Counted from the first letter of the stretch, positions 50,007-59,043 are shown. The stretch is 64,000 nucleotides of DNA from JAOPZW01 sp963806015 (GCA_963806015.1 CAWDWM010000001.1:310001-374000); one strand, 5' to 3'. A program made the numbers and translations. The notes: generated from the sequence alone by a model not told the origin.

Positions 50007-52594
50007 TGGCTGCCACCGTCGAAGCACCGATCGTCGATGCCGCCCTCGCCGAGCGCCTGGACGGCTACGTCGAGCGGGCCCGCACCGCCGCCCGCGCGTT
50101 CCGCCGCCTGGACCAGGAGGCCGTCGACGCGATCGTGTGGGCGATGGTCGTCGCCGGCCTCGAGCACGCCGTCGACCTCGCCGAGCTGGCCATGGCGGAG
50201 ACCGGGTTCGGCGTCTTCGAGGACAAGGTGCTCAAGAACTACATCGCCACCGAGTTCCTCTACGACTACCTCAAGGACAAGCGCACGGTCGGCGTCATCA
50301 GCGAGGACCCCGAGCGCAACATCCAGGAGGTGGCCGAGCCGATCGGCGTCGTCCTCGGACTGCTGCCGATCACCAACCCGACCTCGACGGCGCTGTTCAA
50401 GTCGATCGTCGCGGCCAAGACGCGCAACGCGATCATCTTCCGGCCGTCGGCTCGCGCCGCCGGCTGTGCCCAGCGCGCGATCGAGATCCTGCAGGAGGCC
50501 GGGGAGGCGGCCGGGCTGCCGCCCGACACCCTGCAGGTGATCCCCGATCCGACGCTCGACGTCTCGCAGTACCTCTTCCATCACCCGGGCGTGGACTTCA
50601 TCTGGACGACCGGCGGCCCGAAGGCCGTCCAGGCCACCAACGAGGCGGGCAAGCCGTGCATGGGGGTCGGCGCCGGCAACGCGCCCGTCTACCTGCACGC
50701 GAGCGCCGACGTGCGCATGGCCGTCGTCGACATCCTCATCTCCAAGACCTTCGACGCCTCGGTCATCTGCCCGGCCGAGCAGACCCTGGTCATCGACGAC
50801 GCGATCTACGACGACGTCGTGGCCGAGCTGCGGCGCATGGGCGCACGCGTGCTGGACCCTGCCGAGGTCGATGCGATCGCGCGGCTGGCCTTCGAGCCCG
50901 ACGGGCGTGTGCAGGTCACCGCCATGGGCCAGTCGTGCGCCAATCTGGCCGCGATGGGCAGCTTTGCCATCGGCGAGGACACGAAGGTCCTGCTCGCGCC
51001 GCTGCCGACCGACCTGGCCGAGCTGGCCGCGCATCCGCTCGTGCAGGAGAAGCTCATGCCCGTCCTGGGGATCGTGCGCTCGCCGAGCGTCGAGCACGGG
51101 ATCGCGGCCTGCGAACTCGTCACCGAGCACGGCGGCCTGGGCCACACCTCGGCCGTCTACGCGCAGGATGAGACCGTCATCGCACGCTTCGCCGAGGCCA
51201 TTCGCACCGGGCGCATCCTCGTCAACGCGCCCACCGCGGTCGGGGCGCTGGGCGGGGTCTACAACGCCCTGACCCCCACCTTCTCGCTGGGCTGCGGGAC
51301 CTGGGGCGGCTCGACGACCACCGACAACGTCAACTACCGCAACCTGCTCAACATCAAGGTCGTCTCGCGCCGCCAGGCGCCGCCGCAGTGGTTCCGCGTT
51401 CCCTCCGACACCTACTTCAACACCGGCGCGATCGAGAGCCTGCGCCAGGTGCCGGCCGCCCAGGTCCTGATCGTGACGGACGCCGACACCGAGGCCCGCG
51501 GAGCCGTCGACGAGGTGCGCCGCCACTTGGGCACCGCCGCCGTGCGCGTGTTCTCCGACCTGCAGCCCGAGCCGAGCGAGGACGAGATCCGCGCCGGCGT
51601 GCAGGTGCTCGACCAGAGCCGCGCCGACCTCGTCGTCGCGGTCGGCGGCGGCTCGGTCATCGACGCCGCCAAGGCGATCAGGCTGTTCCACGAGCATCCG
51701 CACCTCTCGCTGCGCGAGCTCGCGCTGCCGTTCCTCGACGCGCGCAAGCGCGTGTCGCAGTACCCGCAGATCGCCCATCGCGTCCGCCTGGTCGCCGTCC
51801 CGACGACGGCCGGCACGGGATCGGAGGTCTCGCCCGCCGCGGTACTGACCGTCGCGGGGCGCAAGGTCACGCTGGTCGACTACTCGCTCGTTCCCGACAT
51901 GGCGGTCGTCGAGCCGCGCCTGACCCTCAGCATGCCGCCGGTGCTGACGGCCGACACAGGCGTCGACGCGCTCACCCACGCGCTCGAGGCCTACGTCTCG
52001 ATCTTCGCCTCGCCCTACACCGACGCCTTCTGCCTGCAGGCGGTCAACCTGATCCTCGCCGCGCTGCCGCGCGCCTACGCGGACGGCGACGACCTGCAGG
52101 CGCGGACCGACATGGCCAACGCCGCCACCATCGCCGGGCTGGCCTTCTCCAACGCGTTCGTCGGCGTCAACCACGCGCTCGCCCACGCGGTCGGCGCGCG
52201 CTTCGGGATCGCGCACGGCCGCGCCAACGCCCTCTTCCTCCCCCACGTGCTGCGCTACAACGCCGCGATCCCCACGAAGTTCATGCCGGCGCCGGGCTAC
52301 TCGGCCTACGTCGCCCCGGAGAAGTACGCGCAGGTCGCGTGGGTCCTCGGCCTCGGTGGCCACTCCGAGGAGATCGCGCGCAAGCGCCTGTTCGCCCGCG
52401 TCGACGAGCTCTTGGAGACCGTGGGCATGCCGCGCACCGTGGCCGACGTGGGCATCGATCCCGAGGAGTTCCGCGCGGCGATCGACGAGCTGGCAATGGC
52501 CGCTTTCCGCGACCCCAGCCTGCGCACCAACCCGCGCATGCCGCTCGTCGTCGAGCTGCGGCAGCTGCTGGCCGCGGTGGCCGCGCCGGGGTGA
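50006..52594 (+). CDS. adhE: Bifunctional acyl-CoA reductase/alcohol dehydrogenase (AdhE)
   Basis: An 862-residue two-enzyme fusion that reduces acyl-CoA (classically acetyl-CoA) to aldehyde and alcohol with NADH. The aldehyde dehydrogenase half (about 1-440) has catalytic Cys255 in SVICPAEQ and GVGAGNAPVY. The iron-dependent alcohol dehydrogenase half (about 470-862) has the NAD loop VGGGSVIDAAKAI, AGTGSEVSP and the metal-site region LTHALEAYVS, NALAHAVGARFGIAHGRAN. All key residues are present. AdhE forms spirosomes and is a mark of fermentative NADH disposal. Next to a fatty acyl-CoA ligase it could instead, or also, make fatty alcohols; chain-length preference cannot be read. Confidence 0.96.
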   Translation: MAATVEAPIVDAALAERLDGYVERARTAARAFRRLDQEAVDAIVWAMVVAGLEHAVDLAELAMAETGFGVFEDKVLKNYIATEFLYDYLKDKRTVGVISEDPERNIQEVAEPIGVVLGLLPITNPTSTALFKSIVAAKTRNAIIFRPSARAAGCAQRAIEILQEAGEAAGLPPDTLQVIPDPTLDVSQYLFHHPGVDFIWTTGGPKAVQATNEAGKPCMGVGAGNAPVYLHASADVRMAVVDILISKTFDASVICPAEQTLVIDDAIYDDVVAELRRMGARVLDPAEVDAIARLAFEPDGRVQVTAMGQSCANLAAMGSFAIGEDTKVLLAPLPTDLAELAAHPLVQEKLMPVLGIVRSPSVEHGIAACELVTEHGGLGHTSAVYAQDETVIARFAEAIRTGRILVNAPTAVGALGGVYNALTPTFSLGCGTWGGSTTTDNVNYRNLLNIKVVSRRQAPPQWFRVPSDTYFNTGAIESLRQVPAAQVLIVTDADTEARGAVDEVRRHLGTAAVRVFSDLQPEPSEDEIRAGVQVLDQSRADLVVAVGGGSVIDAAKAIRLFHEHPHLSLRELALPFLDARKRVSQYPQIAHRVRLVAVPTTAGTGSEVSPAAVLTVAGRKVTLVDYSLVPDMAVVEPRLTLSMPPVLTADTGVDALTHALEAYVSIFASPYTDAFCLQAVNLILAALPRAYADGDDLQARTDMANAATIAGLAFSNAFVGVNHALAHAVGARFGIAHGRANALFLPHVLRYNAAIPTKFMPAPGYSAYVAPEKYAQVAWVLGLGGHSEEIARKRLFARVDELLETVGMPRTVADVGIDPEEFRAAIDELAMAAFRDPSLRTNPRMPLVVELRQLLAAVAAPG

Positions 52595-53523
52595 CGCCGG
52601 CGACCGCCCACCCGCCGCAGGTGACCGTCTTCGGGCCGCATCCGCTGCTGACGGTCACCATCGAACGCCGCGGCGACGATGACGACGTGCACCTGCACGC
52701 GGGCGGCCAGGGCGTGTGGGCCAGCTCCATGGCCGGCCGCCTCGGCGCATGGCCGGTGCTCTGCGGCTTCGCCGGCGGCGAGACCGGCGCGGTCGTCGCC
52801 GCCCTGCTCGCGAGCCGGCCGGGCGAGCAGCGGTTGGTGAGCAGCGAGGCAGCCACCGGTTGCTCGGTCGTCGACCGCCGCGGCGGGGTGCGCACGCTGC
52901 TCGCGGTCCGCCTGAGCGGTGCGCCCTCTCGCCACGAGCTCGACGAGCTGGTGTCGGCGACCTGCGCGGCAGCGCTCGAGAGCAGGGTTCTGCTGGTCTG
53001 CAATCCGTTCCCGCCCGACGCGCTGACCCCCGAGGCGTATGCGACGCTCGTGAGCGACGTCCGCGCCAATGGCACGCTGGTGCTCGTGGACCTCTCCGCG
53101 CCGCGGCTGGACGCCGCGCTCGAGGGCCGCCCGGACCTCGTGAAGGTCAACGACTGGGAGCTGGCCGAGTACGTCCGCGGGCCGGTGGACGGGCCGAACC
53201 TGCGCCCGGCCGCCGAGCGGCTGCGCGCGGCCGGCGCGCGCGCCGTGCTCGTCACGCGGGGGCCGGAGCCCGCGCTGTTCGTGAGCGACGATCGCGCGCT
53301 CGAGCTCACCCCGCCGCGCTTCGACCGCGGCTCGCGCGAGGGTTGCGGCGACGCGATGATGGGCGCGCTCGCCGCCGGGTTGGCGACCGGGCGCTCGTGG
53401 CAGGACGCGCTCGTGCTCGGTGCCGGGGCCGGGGCCGCGAACTTCCTGCGCCACGGGCTGGGCACCGCCGCCGCCGACGTCGTCGAGGAGCTCGCCGGCC
53501 GCGTCGAGGTGCGCCCTCTGTAG
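52591..53523 (+). CDS. PfkB-family sugar kinase (phosphofructokinase-like)
   Basis: A 310-residue ribokinase-fold kinase. The N-terminal signature is GGQGVWASSMAGRLGAWPVL, a variant of GGKGANxA. The C-terminal signature REGCGDAMMGALAAGLA carries the catalytic base Asp254. Between them are LVKVNDWELAEYV and LVTRGPEPALFVSD. It is nearest to the 1-phosphofructokinase/tagatose-6-phosphate kinase branch, like mycobacterial Rv2029c; the substrate is uncertain. GTG start overlaps the adhE stop (GTGA), ending the five-gene operon. It meets the opposing PHP-phosphatase gene with 12 bases between the stops. Confidence 0.88.
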   Translation: MTPATAHPPQVTVFGPHPLLTVTIERRGDDDDVHLHAGGQGVWASSMAGRLGAWPVLCGFAGGETGAVVAALLASRPGEQRLVSSEAATGCSVVDRRGGVRTLLAVRLSGAPSRHELDELVSATCAAALESRVLLVCNPFPPDALTPEAYATLVSDVRANGTLVLVDLSAPRLDAALEGRPDLVKVNDWELAEYVRGPVDGPNLRPAAERLRAAGARAVLVTRGPEPALFVSDDRALELTPPRFDRGSREGCGDAMMGALAAGLATGRSWQDALVLGAGAGAANFLRHGLGTAAADVVEELAGRVEVRPL

Positions 53524-53535
53524 CGGCCCTCGGCG

Positions 53536-54273
53536 TCACGCGGGAGCGGGCGCGAACGGCGGGGAGATGTCCTCGCCGGACACGATCGCCCGCGGCGCCT
53601 CGTGCGCGACCCAGTCGAGATGGCCGGCGACCGGTTCGATCTCGGCCAGCCGCGCCAGGGCACCCGACAGCCGCACCGGCCGGCCGCCATGCGAGGAGTG
53701 CGCGTCGCTGGAGACGACGTGCACGACGCCCTGGCGGGCCAGGGCGAGCATCCCGTCAGCGGTGGGGCCGTGCTCGAAGTGCGCGGCGGTCGCCTGGATG
53801 AGCGCGCCGTGGCGCACGAGCACGGCCAGCCGGTCCACGATGTCGGGCGCGAGGTGGCGCTCGGGATGGGCAACGAGGCAGCGCAGCCCGCGCGCCGCGA
53901 GGTGATCGACCGTCGCGGTCAACGAGTCCGACAGCGGTCCGTGGCGCGGCTCGAGCAGGAGCCAGCGCCCGGCGCCGGCGAACGAGAGCGCTCGCAGCTC
54001 GGCGTCGTCGAGCTGCTGGACGATCGTCTCGGCGACCTCGGCTCCGGCCAGCACGCGAGCGCGCGTCCCCGCGGCCCGCAGCGCCTCGTTGAGCTCGGCG
54101 ACGCGGCCCGGCAGCTCGGCGATGCGCACGTCGTGGTCATGGCGGATGTGCGGGGTCGCGCACACGAGCGTCACACCATCGGCGTCGGCCTGGCGGGCCA
54201 TCGCGATGCTGTCGGGGAGATCGAGCGCGCCATCGTCGACGCCCGGGAGGATGTGGCAGTGCAGGTCGATCAT
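53536..54273 (-). CDS. PHP-family protein-tyrosine phosphatase (CpsB/YwqE-like)
   Basis: A 245-residue metal-dependent phosphatase of the PHP fold. Metal ligands lie in DLHCHILPGVDDG at the N-terminus, ATPHIRHDH (about residue 45), EPRHG, LVAHPERH and SSDAHSS. CpsB-type enzymes dephosphorylate bacterial tyrosine kinases that control exopolysaccharide export, but no such kinase or polysaccharide locus is visible here. The ATG at 54271-54273 overlaps the stop of the upstream acyltransferase (ATGA), so the two are probably cotranslated. Confidence 0.87.
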   Translation of the reverse strand: MIDLHCHILPGVDDGALDLPDSIAMARQADADGVTLVCATPHIRHDHDVRIAELPGRVAELNEALRAAGTRARVLAGAEVAETIVQQLDDAELRALSFAGAGRWLLLEPRHGPLSDSLTATVDHLAARGLRCLVAHPERHLAPDIVDRLAVLVRHGALIQATAAHFEHGPTADGMLALARQGVVHVVSSDAHSSHGGRPVRLSGALARLAEIEPVAGHLDWVAHEAPRAIVSGEDISPPFAPAPA

Positions 54274-55100
54274 CTGCGCAGGCGGGCGAGCAGGCGCCGC
54301 CTGTGACGGCGCACGTTCCGCGGCTCGACGACGCCCAGCACGCGGGGCTTCGCGGTCGCCCGCCGGCGGGCGACCAGCCCACCACCGAGGCCGACGGCCG
54401 CCAGTCCGGCCAGGACGAGCCCGGGGCGGGCTCGCAGGCGACCGTACTCCTCCTGGACGGCCGGCCACAGCTCGCGGTCGACGACCTCGGTCAGCGCATC
54501 GGGCGCTGGGCCGGCCGGCGCAGCTATGGGGACCAGGAACGCCACCTGCACCCGCCGCGGCTTCGGGATCGGGCCGAACCACAGGTGCGCGGTGCCGGTG
54601 ATCGCCGCCGGGACGATCGGCGCGCCCGTCTCGAGCGCGAGCCTGCCGGCGCCGTGGTGGGGCGCGCCGAGCGCGTCGGGATCCTCGACGCGCGTCCCCT
54701 CCGGGAAGAGGACGACGATGCCGCCCTGCTCGAGGATCGCGCGCGCGGTCCGGATCGCCTCGGCGTCGGCCCCCCCGCGGCGGACGGGGAAGGCGCCCAG
54801 GCGCACCAGCAGCCACGCGAGCGGGCCCCGGAAGATCTCCGTCTTGGCCATGTAGCGCACGTGGCGGCGCGTCGCGACGCCGACGAAGAACGCGTCCAAG
54901 AAGCTCTTGTGGTTCGGCGCGATGATCGCGGGCCCGTCCGACGGGATGTGCTCGCGGCCCGAGACGCGCAGGCGAAACCACACCCGCAGCATCCCGGCGA
55001 GCAGGAAGCGAACGGTCGCGTACAGCGGCACGAGCACGCCGCGCCCGCGGGCGCGTGCGTGCGTGCGATCCAGCACCGCGTCTCTGCGCGCCTCGCCCAT
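54270..55100 (-). CDS. 1-acyl-glycerol-3-phosphate acyltransferase (PlsC family)
   Basis: A 276-residue membrane-associated acyltransferase. Motifs I-IV are seen: NHKSFLDAFF (HX4D catalytic pair), YMAKTEIFRGPL, VLFPEGTRVED and IVPAAITGT. An N-terminal hydrophobic segment (VPLYATVRFLLAGMLRVWF) anchors it. ATG at 55100 is chosen because the residues upstream of it have no family similarity. The C-terminal tail is Arg-rich with one hydrophobic stretch. It would supply phosphatidate for membrane lipids or triacylglycerol, in keeping with the WS/DGAT gene two genes away. Confidence 0.9.
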   Translation of the reverse strand: MGEARRDAVLDRTHARARGRGVLVPLYATVRFLLAGMLRVWFRLRVSGREHIPSDGPAIIAPNHKSFLDAFFVGVATRRHVRYMAKTEIFRGPLAWLLVRLGAFPVRRGGADAEAIRTARAILEQGGIVVLFPEGTRVEDPDALGAPHHGAGRLALETGAPIVPAAITGTAHLWFGPIPKPRRVQVAFLVPIAAPAGPAPDALTEVVDRELWPAVQEEYGRLRARPGLVLAGLAAVGLGGGLVARRRATAKPRVLGVVEPRNVRRHRRRLLARLRR

Positions 55101-55176
55101 AGGCCGATGATCCGGGTTCGCGGCGCCGGCGCCATCGGCAGAAACCACGCACGGCCGCCTCGGGAAAGGACGACCG

Positions 55177-56349
55177 TCAACGCGCCGCGAGCGCGTCCTG
55201 CAGCAGGAACTCGGCGATGGCCGCGTGCGTCTCGCGCGGGCGCTCGATCTGGGGCACATGCCCACATTCGAGCTCCAGGTGGCGGGCTTGCGGCAGGGCA
55301 TCGGCGACATGGCGCGCGAAGCCGATCGGGACGAGGCGGTCGCGGCGACCCCAGACGAACAGCGATTCGGGCTGCAGCCCGTGGAGCCTCGGCCAGAAGC
55401 CCTGCGCGCCGTGTGGCTCCTCGAGATAGATCTGGCGGGCCGCCGCGTAGAACGCAGCGCGTCCCGCCGGGACCATGAAGGCGCGCAGGAACTCGTCGAC
55501 GCCCGCCGCTATCCAGCCTTCGTCGGCGTCCGGGACGAGACGATGGACGATGCCCTCGACGACCGGTCGCGGCGCGAACTGGATCAGCCCCAGTTCCGGC
55601 CGGATCAGGCGCAGCAGCGGCGCCCACGGGCGGCCGCGTCGCCACGCCATCGACGGAGCCAGAAGGACCAGGCGCCCGACGCGATCCGGGTGGCACAGGC
55701 CGACCTCGAGCGCCACCCGACCGCCCAGGCTGTTGCCGACCAGATGTGGGCGATCGATCTCCAGCGCGTCGAGCAGGTCGACGACCGCGCCGGCGAAGTA
55801 GCGGGGATCGTAGGACGCCCGGAGGGGCTTGTCGGAGTCGCCGAAGCCCGGAAGGTCCGCTGCGATCACGCGAAACTCCCCGGCGAGCGCTGCCACCGTC
55901 GGCAGGAAGGACCCCTTCGTCCCGCCGAGTCCGTGGAGGGCGAGAACCGGCGGCCCGCTCCCGGCCTCGACCGTCGAGACCCGCGCCCGGCGGGTCGTGA
56001 TCGTGTGGAACTCCAGCCGGGCCGGGTCGGTCGCGCCGCTCGTCGCCGCCAGGAACCCGACCCCGAGATGCAGGTTGCGGCGGACCGCCAGGCGGCCCGA
56101 GAAGTAGGCGGGCATCCCGCCACGGACGTCCTCGGCGATCTTCCTCCACGTCGGCGCGTCCGCGGCGAGAAGGGCGTCCGGCCGGCCCTCGGCGGGCACG
56201 AGCCGCGCGCCGGCGCCGGTGAGCACGGCATCCCACGCCGCGCCATCGGTGATCGACAGGCGCACGCGCGCGCGTCCACCGTCCGGCTCGAAGGCCGTCT
56301 GGTCGTAGCGGCCGATCATCGTCTGCAGCGGCCGCGGGGCAACGGTCAT
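55177..56349 (-). CDS. SCP2-like domain fused to alpha/beta hydrolase
   Basis: A 390-residue protein. Residues about 15-115 look like a sterol carrier protein 2-type lipid-binding fold (ARVRLSITDGAAWDAVLTG, then KIAEDVRGGMPAYFSGRLAVRRNLHL). Residues about 130-385 are an alpha/beta hydrolase with oxyanion segment LALHGLGGTKGSF, nucleophile GNSLGGRV, acid in WGRRDRLVP and His in ECGHVPQIE. The fusion suggests that a bulky lipid is presented to an esterase/lipase site. The ATG at 56349 has AGAGG upstream, and TAGGTT at 56376-56381 (minus strand) is a good -10 box. It is divergent from the WS/DGAT gene. Confidence 0.82.
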   Translation of the reverse strand: MTVAPRPLQTMIGRYDQTAFEPDGGRARVRLSITDGAAWDAVLTGAGARLVPAEGRPDALLAADAPTWRKIAEDVRGGMPAYFSGRLAVRRNLHLGVGFLAATSGATDPARLEFHTITTRRARVSTVEAGSGPPVLALHGLGGTKGSFLPTVAALAGEFRVIAADLPGFGDSDKPLRASYDPRYFAGAVVDLLDALEIDRPHLVGNSLGGRVALEVGLCHPDRVGRLVLLAPSMAWRRGRPWAPLLRLIRPELGLIQFAPRPVVEGIVHRLVPDADEGWIAAGVDEFLRAFMVPAGRAAFYAAARQIYLEEPHGAQGFWPRLHGLQPESLFVWGRRDRLVPIGFARHVADALPQARHLELECGHVPQIERPRETHAAIAEFLLQDALAAR

Positions 56350-56462
56350 GGGCGCCTCTGTCGCATCGTCCGTGAACCTACGCCACGGCCGCCGTGCGAC
56401 ATCGGGGTGTCCCCACACCAGGACTGCGGCACTCACCGGATGCCGTGGCGGCCGGGCCCGCG

Positions 56463-56468
56463 TAGCGT
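56463..56468 (+). promoter_or_regulatory. -10 box of a probable leaderless promoter for WS/DGAT
   Basis: TAGCGT is followed by 6 bases and the ATG at 56475, so transcription would start at or within a base or two of the start codon. A GGACTGCGG segment at 56421-56429 recalls the GGACTACGG core of the shared element and would lie near -50. Confidence 0.45.
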
Positions 56469-56474
56469 CGGCTC

Positions 56475-57869
56475 ATGTCCAAACGCCACGGGATGTCGTC
56501 CGCCGATGCGGCATGGCTGCACATGGACCGTCCCACCAACCTGATGGTCATCAACTCCGTGCTGTGGTTCGACGAGCCGATCGACTGGCCGGCGACGCAG
56601 GCCGTGCTGCGCAAGCGCATGGTCGAGCCCTTCCCGCGCTTCCGCCAGCTCGCCGTCGACGGCCGGCCGGGCGCCGCCCCCGCATGGGAGGACGACCCAC
56701 ACTTCGATCTCGCGTTGCATCTGCACCGTCGCGGGGTGCCGGCGCCCGGTAACCGGCGCGCCCTGCAGGAGCTCGTCTCCGATCTCGTGGCAACGCCGCT
56801 GGACCGCTCCAAGCCCCTCTGGGACGTCTACCTGCTGGAGGGGTACGGAGCTGGGTGTGCGCTGCTCGTGCGCATGCACCACGCGATCGCCGACGGCATC
56901 GCCCTGGGCCGGGTCCTGCTCTCGCTCACGGACGCCGACGGGGAGCCCGTCGAGTTCGCTCCCGGCGCACCGCCCAACGGCGGCGTCCGCTCCGGGCTGG
57001 CCGCGCTCGCCCGGCCGGCGACCGGCGCGATCTCCGCGGGTCGCGCGCTTGCCCACGAGGGCGTCGAGATGCTGCTGCATCCCGAGCGCGCCGAGACGCT
57101 GGCCCACACGGTGGAGTCCGACGCTCGCGTGTTCGCGAAGTTCCTGCTGCCGGGGTCCGACCAGCGCAGCGCCCTGAAGGGCGATCTGGGAGTCGCTCAT
57201 GAGGTCGCCTGGGCGACGATGTCGCTCGCGACCGTCAAGCGCACCGCGCGCGCGTACGACGCGACCGTCAACGACGTCCTCGTCGCGGCCGTCGCCGGCG
57301 CCGTGGGAGACCACCTGCGCGACCGTGGCGACGAGGTCAACGAGATCCACGCGCTCGTGCCGTTCAACCTGCGGGCGCTCGACCAGCCGCTACCGCGCGA
57401 CCTGGGCAACCGCTTCGGCCTGGTCCTGCTCGGCCTGCCGGTGGGCATCGAGGACCCCGTCGAACGCCTGCACGCCGTCCAGGAGCGGATGGGCGCGATC
57501 AAGAGCTCGCACGAGGGCGCGATCGCCTACGGCATCCTCGGCGTGATCGGGCGCACCCCGCCGCTGGTGGAGGAGCGCCTGGTGAACTTCTTCAGCGCCA
57601 AGGGAACGATGGTCCTGACCAACGTCCCGGGCCCGACGCGCCCGGTCACGCTGGCCGGCACGCCCGTGCGCGGCGTGCTCGTGTGGGCTCCGTGCTCCGG
57701 GGGCGTGGGGATGAGCGTGAGCGTCTTCAGCTACGCGGGCAAGGTGAACGTCGGGTTCCTGGTCGATGCCGGCCTGGTCGCCCACCCCCAGTCGCTGGCC
57801 GCCGCCGTGCGCCGCGACGTGCTCACCCTCGCGCGCCTCTCCAAGCGCTCTAAGAGCCAGCTGCACTGA
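56475..57869 (+). CDS. Wax ester synthase/diacylglycerol acyltransferase (WS/DGAT)
   Basis: A 464-residue bifunctional acyltransferase that joins acyl-CoA to fatty alcohols (wax esters) or diacylglycerol (triacylglycerol) at the membrane-lipid-droplet interface. The catalytic motif HHAIADG is intact (His135, His136, Asp140). The N-terminal SSADAAWLHMDRPTNLM and C-terminal VPGPTRPVTLAGTPV and SYAGKVNVGFLVD segments are typical. The nearest functional parallel is mycobacterial Tgs1 (Rv3130c), a DosR-regulated dormancy enzyme. It probably has a leaderless promoter. The next gene ends 9 bases beyond its stop on the opposite strand. Confidence 0.95.
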   Translation: MSKRHGMSSADAAWLHMDRPTNLMVINSVLWFDEPIDWPATQAVLRKRMVEPFPRFRQLAVDGRPGAAPAWEDDPHFDLALHLHRRGVPAPGNRRALQELVSDLVATPLDRSKPLWDVYLLEGYGAGCALLVRMHHAIADGIALGRVLLSLTDADGEPVEFAPGAPPNGGVRSGLAALARPATGAISAGRALAHEGVEMLLHPERAETLAHTVESDARVFAKFLLPGSDQRSALKGDLGVAHEVAWATMSLATVKRTARAYDATVNDVLVAAVAGAVGDHLRDRGDEVNEIHALVPFNLRALDQPLPRDLGNRFGLVLLGLPVGIEDPVERLHAVQERMGAIKSSHEGAIAYGILGVIGRTPPLVEERLVNFFSAKGTMVLTNVPGPTRPVTLAGTPVRGVLVWAPCSGGVGMSVSVFSYAGKVNVGFLVDAGLVAHPQSLAAAVRRDVLTLARLSKRSKSQLH

Positions 57870-57878
57870 GACCGCCGC

Positions 57879-59030
57879 TCAGGCCGCGGCGCGGGTCGCG
57901 CTGTCCGGCAGCAGCGCATCGGCGCGCATCCGCCGCTGGACGTCGGTCACCGAGACGATGCCCAGCGGATGCCCCTCACCGTCCACGACGGCCGCGCGCC
58001 CCGTGCGCACGAACGCGGGCCGGCCCAGGAGCGCGGTCGCCGGCGTGTCGGGGGCCACCAGCAGCGCCGGATCGCGCCGGGCCACCTCGGCCACCGTGAC
58101 CTGCCCGCGCCGCAGCGGCGCGACCGCGCGGATGTCGTCGATCGTGACCACGCCCAGCGCGCGGTCGTCGGCGTCGACGACCGGGAAGGCGCTGTAGAGG
58201 TGGCGCGCGAACCCGACCACGATGCCCTCCTGCACCGTGAGATCGCCGCGCAGCGTGGCCGCCGGCGCCGTCATGAGGCTCTGCACGGTGCGCCCGGCGA
58301 AGCTGCGCTCGACCAGCGTGTTCTGGGCCTCGGCGCCCGCCACGACGATCAGGAAGCCGCCGAGGAGCGCCATCCACAGGCCGCCGACGGCTCCGCCCGC
58401 GAACGAGACGAGCCCGAATGCGACGAGCCCGATGCCGAAGGCGCGGCCGATACGCGCGGCGAGCGCGGTGGCCTGCTCGCGGGCGCCCATGTGCCGCCAC
58501 AGCAGCGCCCGGGCGACCCGCCCGCCGTCGAGCGGGAAGGCGGGCATCAGGTTGAAGACGAGGATCGCGGCGTTGACGTACAGCTGGTAGTCGACGAAGG
58601 CGCGCAGCCAGTCCGCGAGGGCGCCGCCTGCGACGACGCGCAGCACCCCGAAGACGGCCAGTACGACCGCGGTCACCGCCGGCCCCGCCAGCGCGAAGCG
58701 CAGCTCGTCACCGGGCGCCTTTGGTTCACCGGTCATGCGCGCGACGCCGCCCAGCAGCCAAAGGTCGATCTCCTCGACCTCGAGCCCATGGCGTCGCGCG
58801 ACCACCGCGTGGCCGAGCTCGTGCAGCAGGATGCCGAGGAACAGCGTCAGGGCGCTGGCGAGGCCCAGGAGGTAGGCGGCACCCTCGTCGAGCCCGGGCG
58901 CCTCCGACGGGAAGTAGTCGCGCCCGAGCGTGAGCGTGATCAGCGCGACGATGACGAGCCACAGCGGATGGACGCCGATCGGGACGCCCGCCAGGCGCCC
59001 GATGCGCAACGTCGATCCGCGTCGGGACAT
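57879..59030 (-). CDS. Site-2-type intramembrane metalloprotease with CBS pair (M50B, Rip3-like)
   Basis: A 383-residue membrane protease. The zinc-binding HELGH (about residue 68) lies in a membrane helix (LGILLHELGHAVVARRHG), and the third-ligand motif is NLMPAFPLDGGR. About six helices are followed by two CBS domains (about 250-375; VQSLMTAPAATLRGDLTV, VAEVARRDPALLVAPDTP). This exact build occurs in mycobacterial Rip3 (Rv2625c), part of the DosR regulon. Substrates are probably membrane-bound regulators such as anti-sigma factors; none is evident nearby. TACCGT at 59038-59043 (minus strand) followed by 6 bases and the ATG suggests leaderless transcription. Confidence 0.92.
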   Translation of the reverse strand: MSRRGSTLRIGRLAGVPIGVHPLWLVIVALITLTLGRDYFPSEAPGLDEGAAYLLGLASALTLFLGILLHELGHAVVARRHGLEVEEIDLWLLGGVARMTGEPKAPGDELRFALAGPAVTAVVLAVFGVLRVVAGGALADWLRAFVDYQLYVNAAILVFNLMPAFPLDGGRVARALLWRHMGAREQATALAARIGRAFGIGLVAFGLVSFAGGAVGGLWMALLGGFLIVVAGAEAQNTLVERSFAGRTVQSLMTAPAATLRGDLTVQEGIVVGFARHLYSAFPVVDADDRALGVVTIDDIRAVAPLRRGQVTVAEVARRDPALLVAPDTPATALLGRPAFVRTGRAAVVDGEGHPLGIVSVTDVQRRMRADALLPDSATRAAA

Positions 59031-59037
59031 GCTCCGA

Positions 59038-59043
59038 CGGTAG
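59038..59043 (-). promoter_or_regulatory. -10 box of a probable leaderless promoter for the M50-CBS protease
   Basis: TACCGT, then CGGAGC, then ATG: the same -10 to start-codon spacing as at the WS/DGAT gene. Confidence 0.4.
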
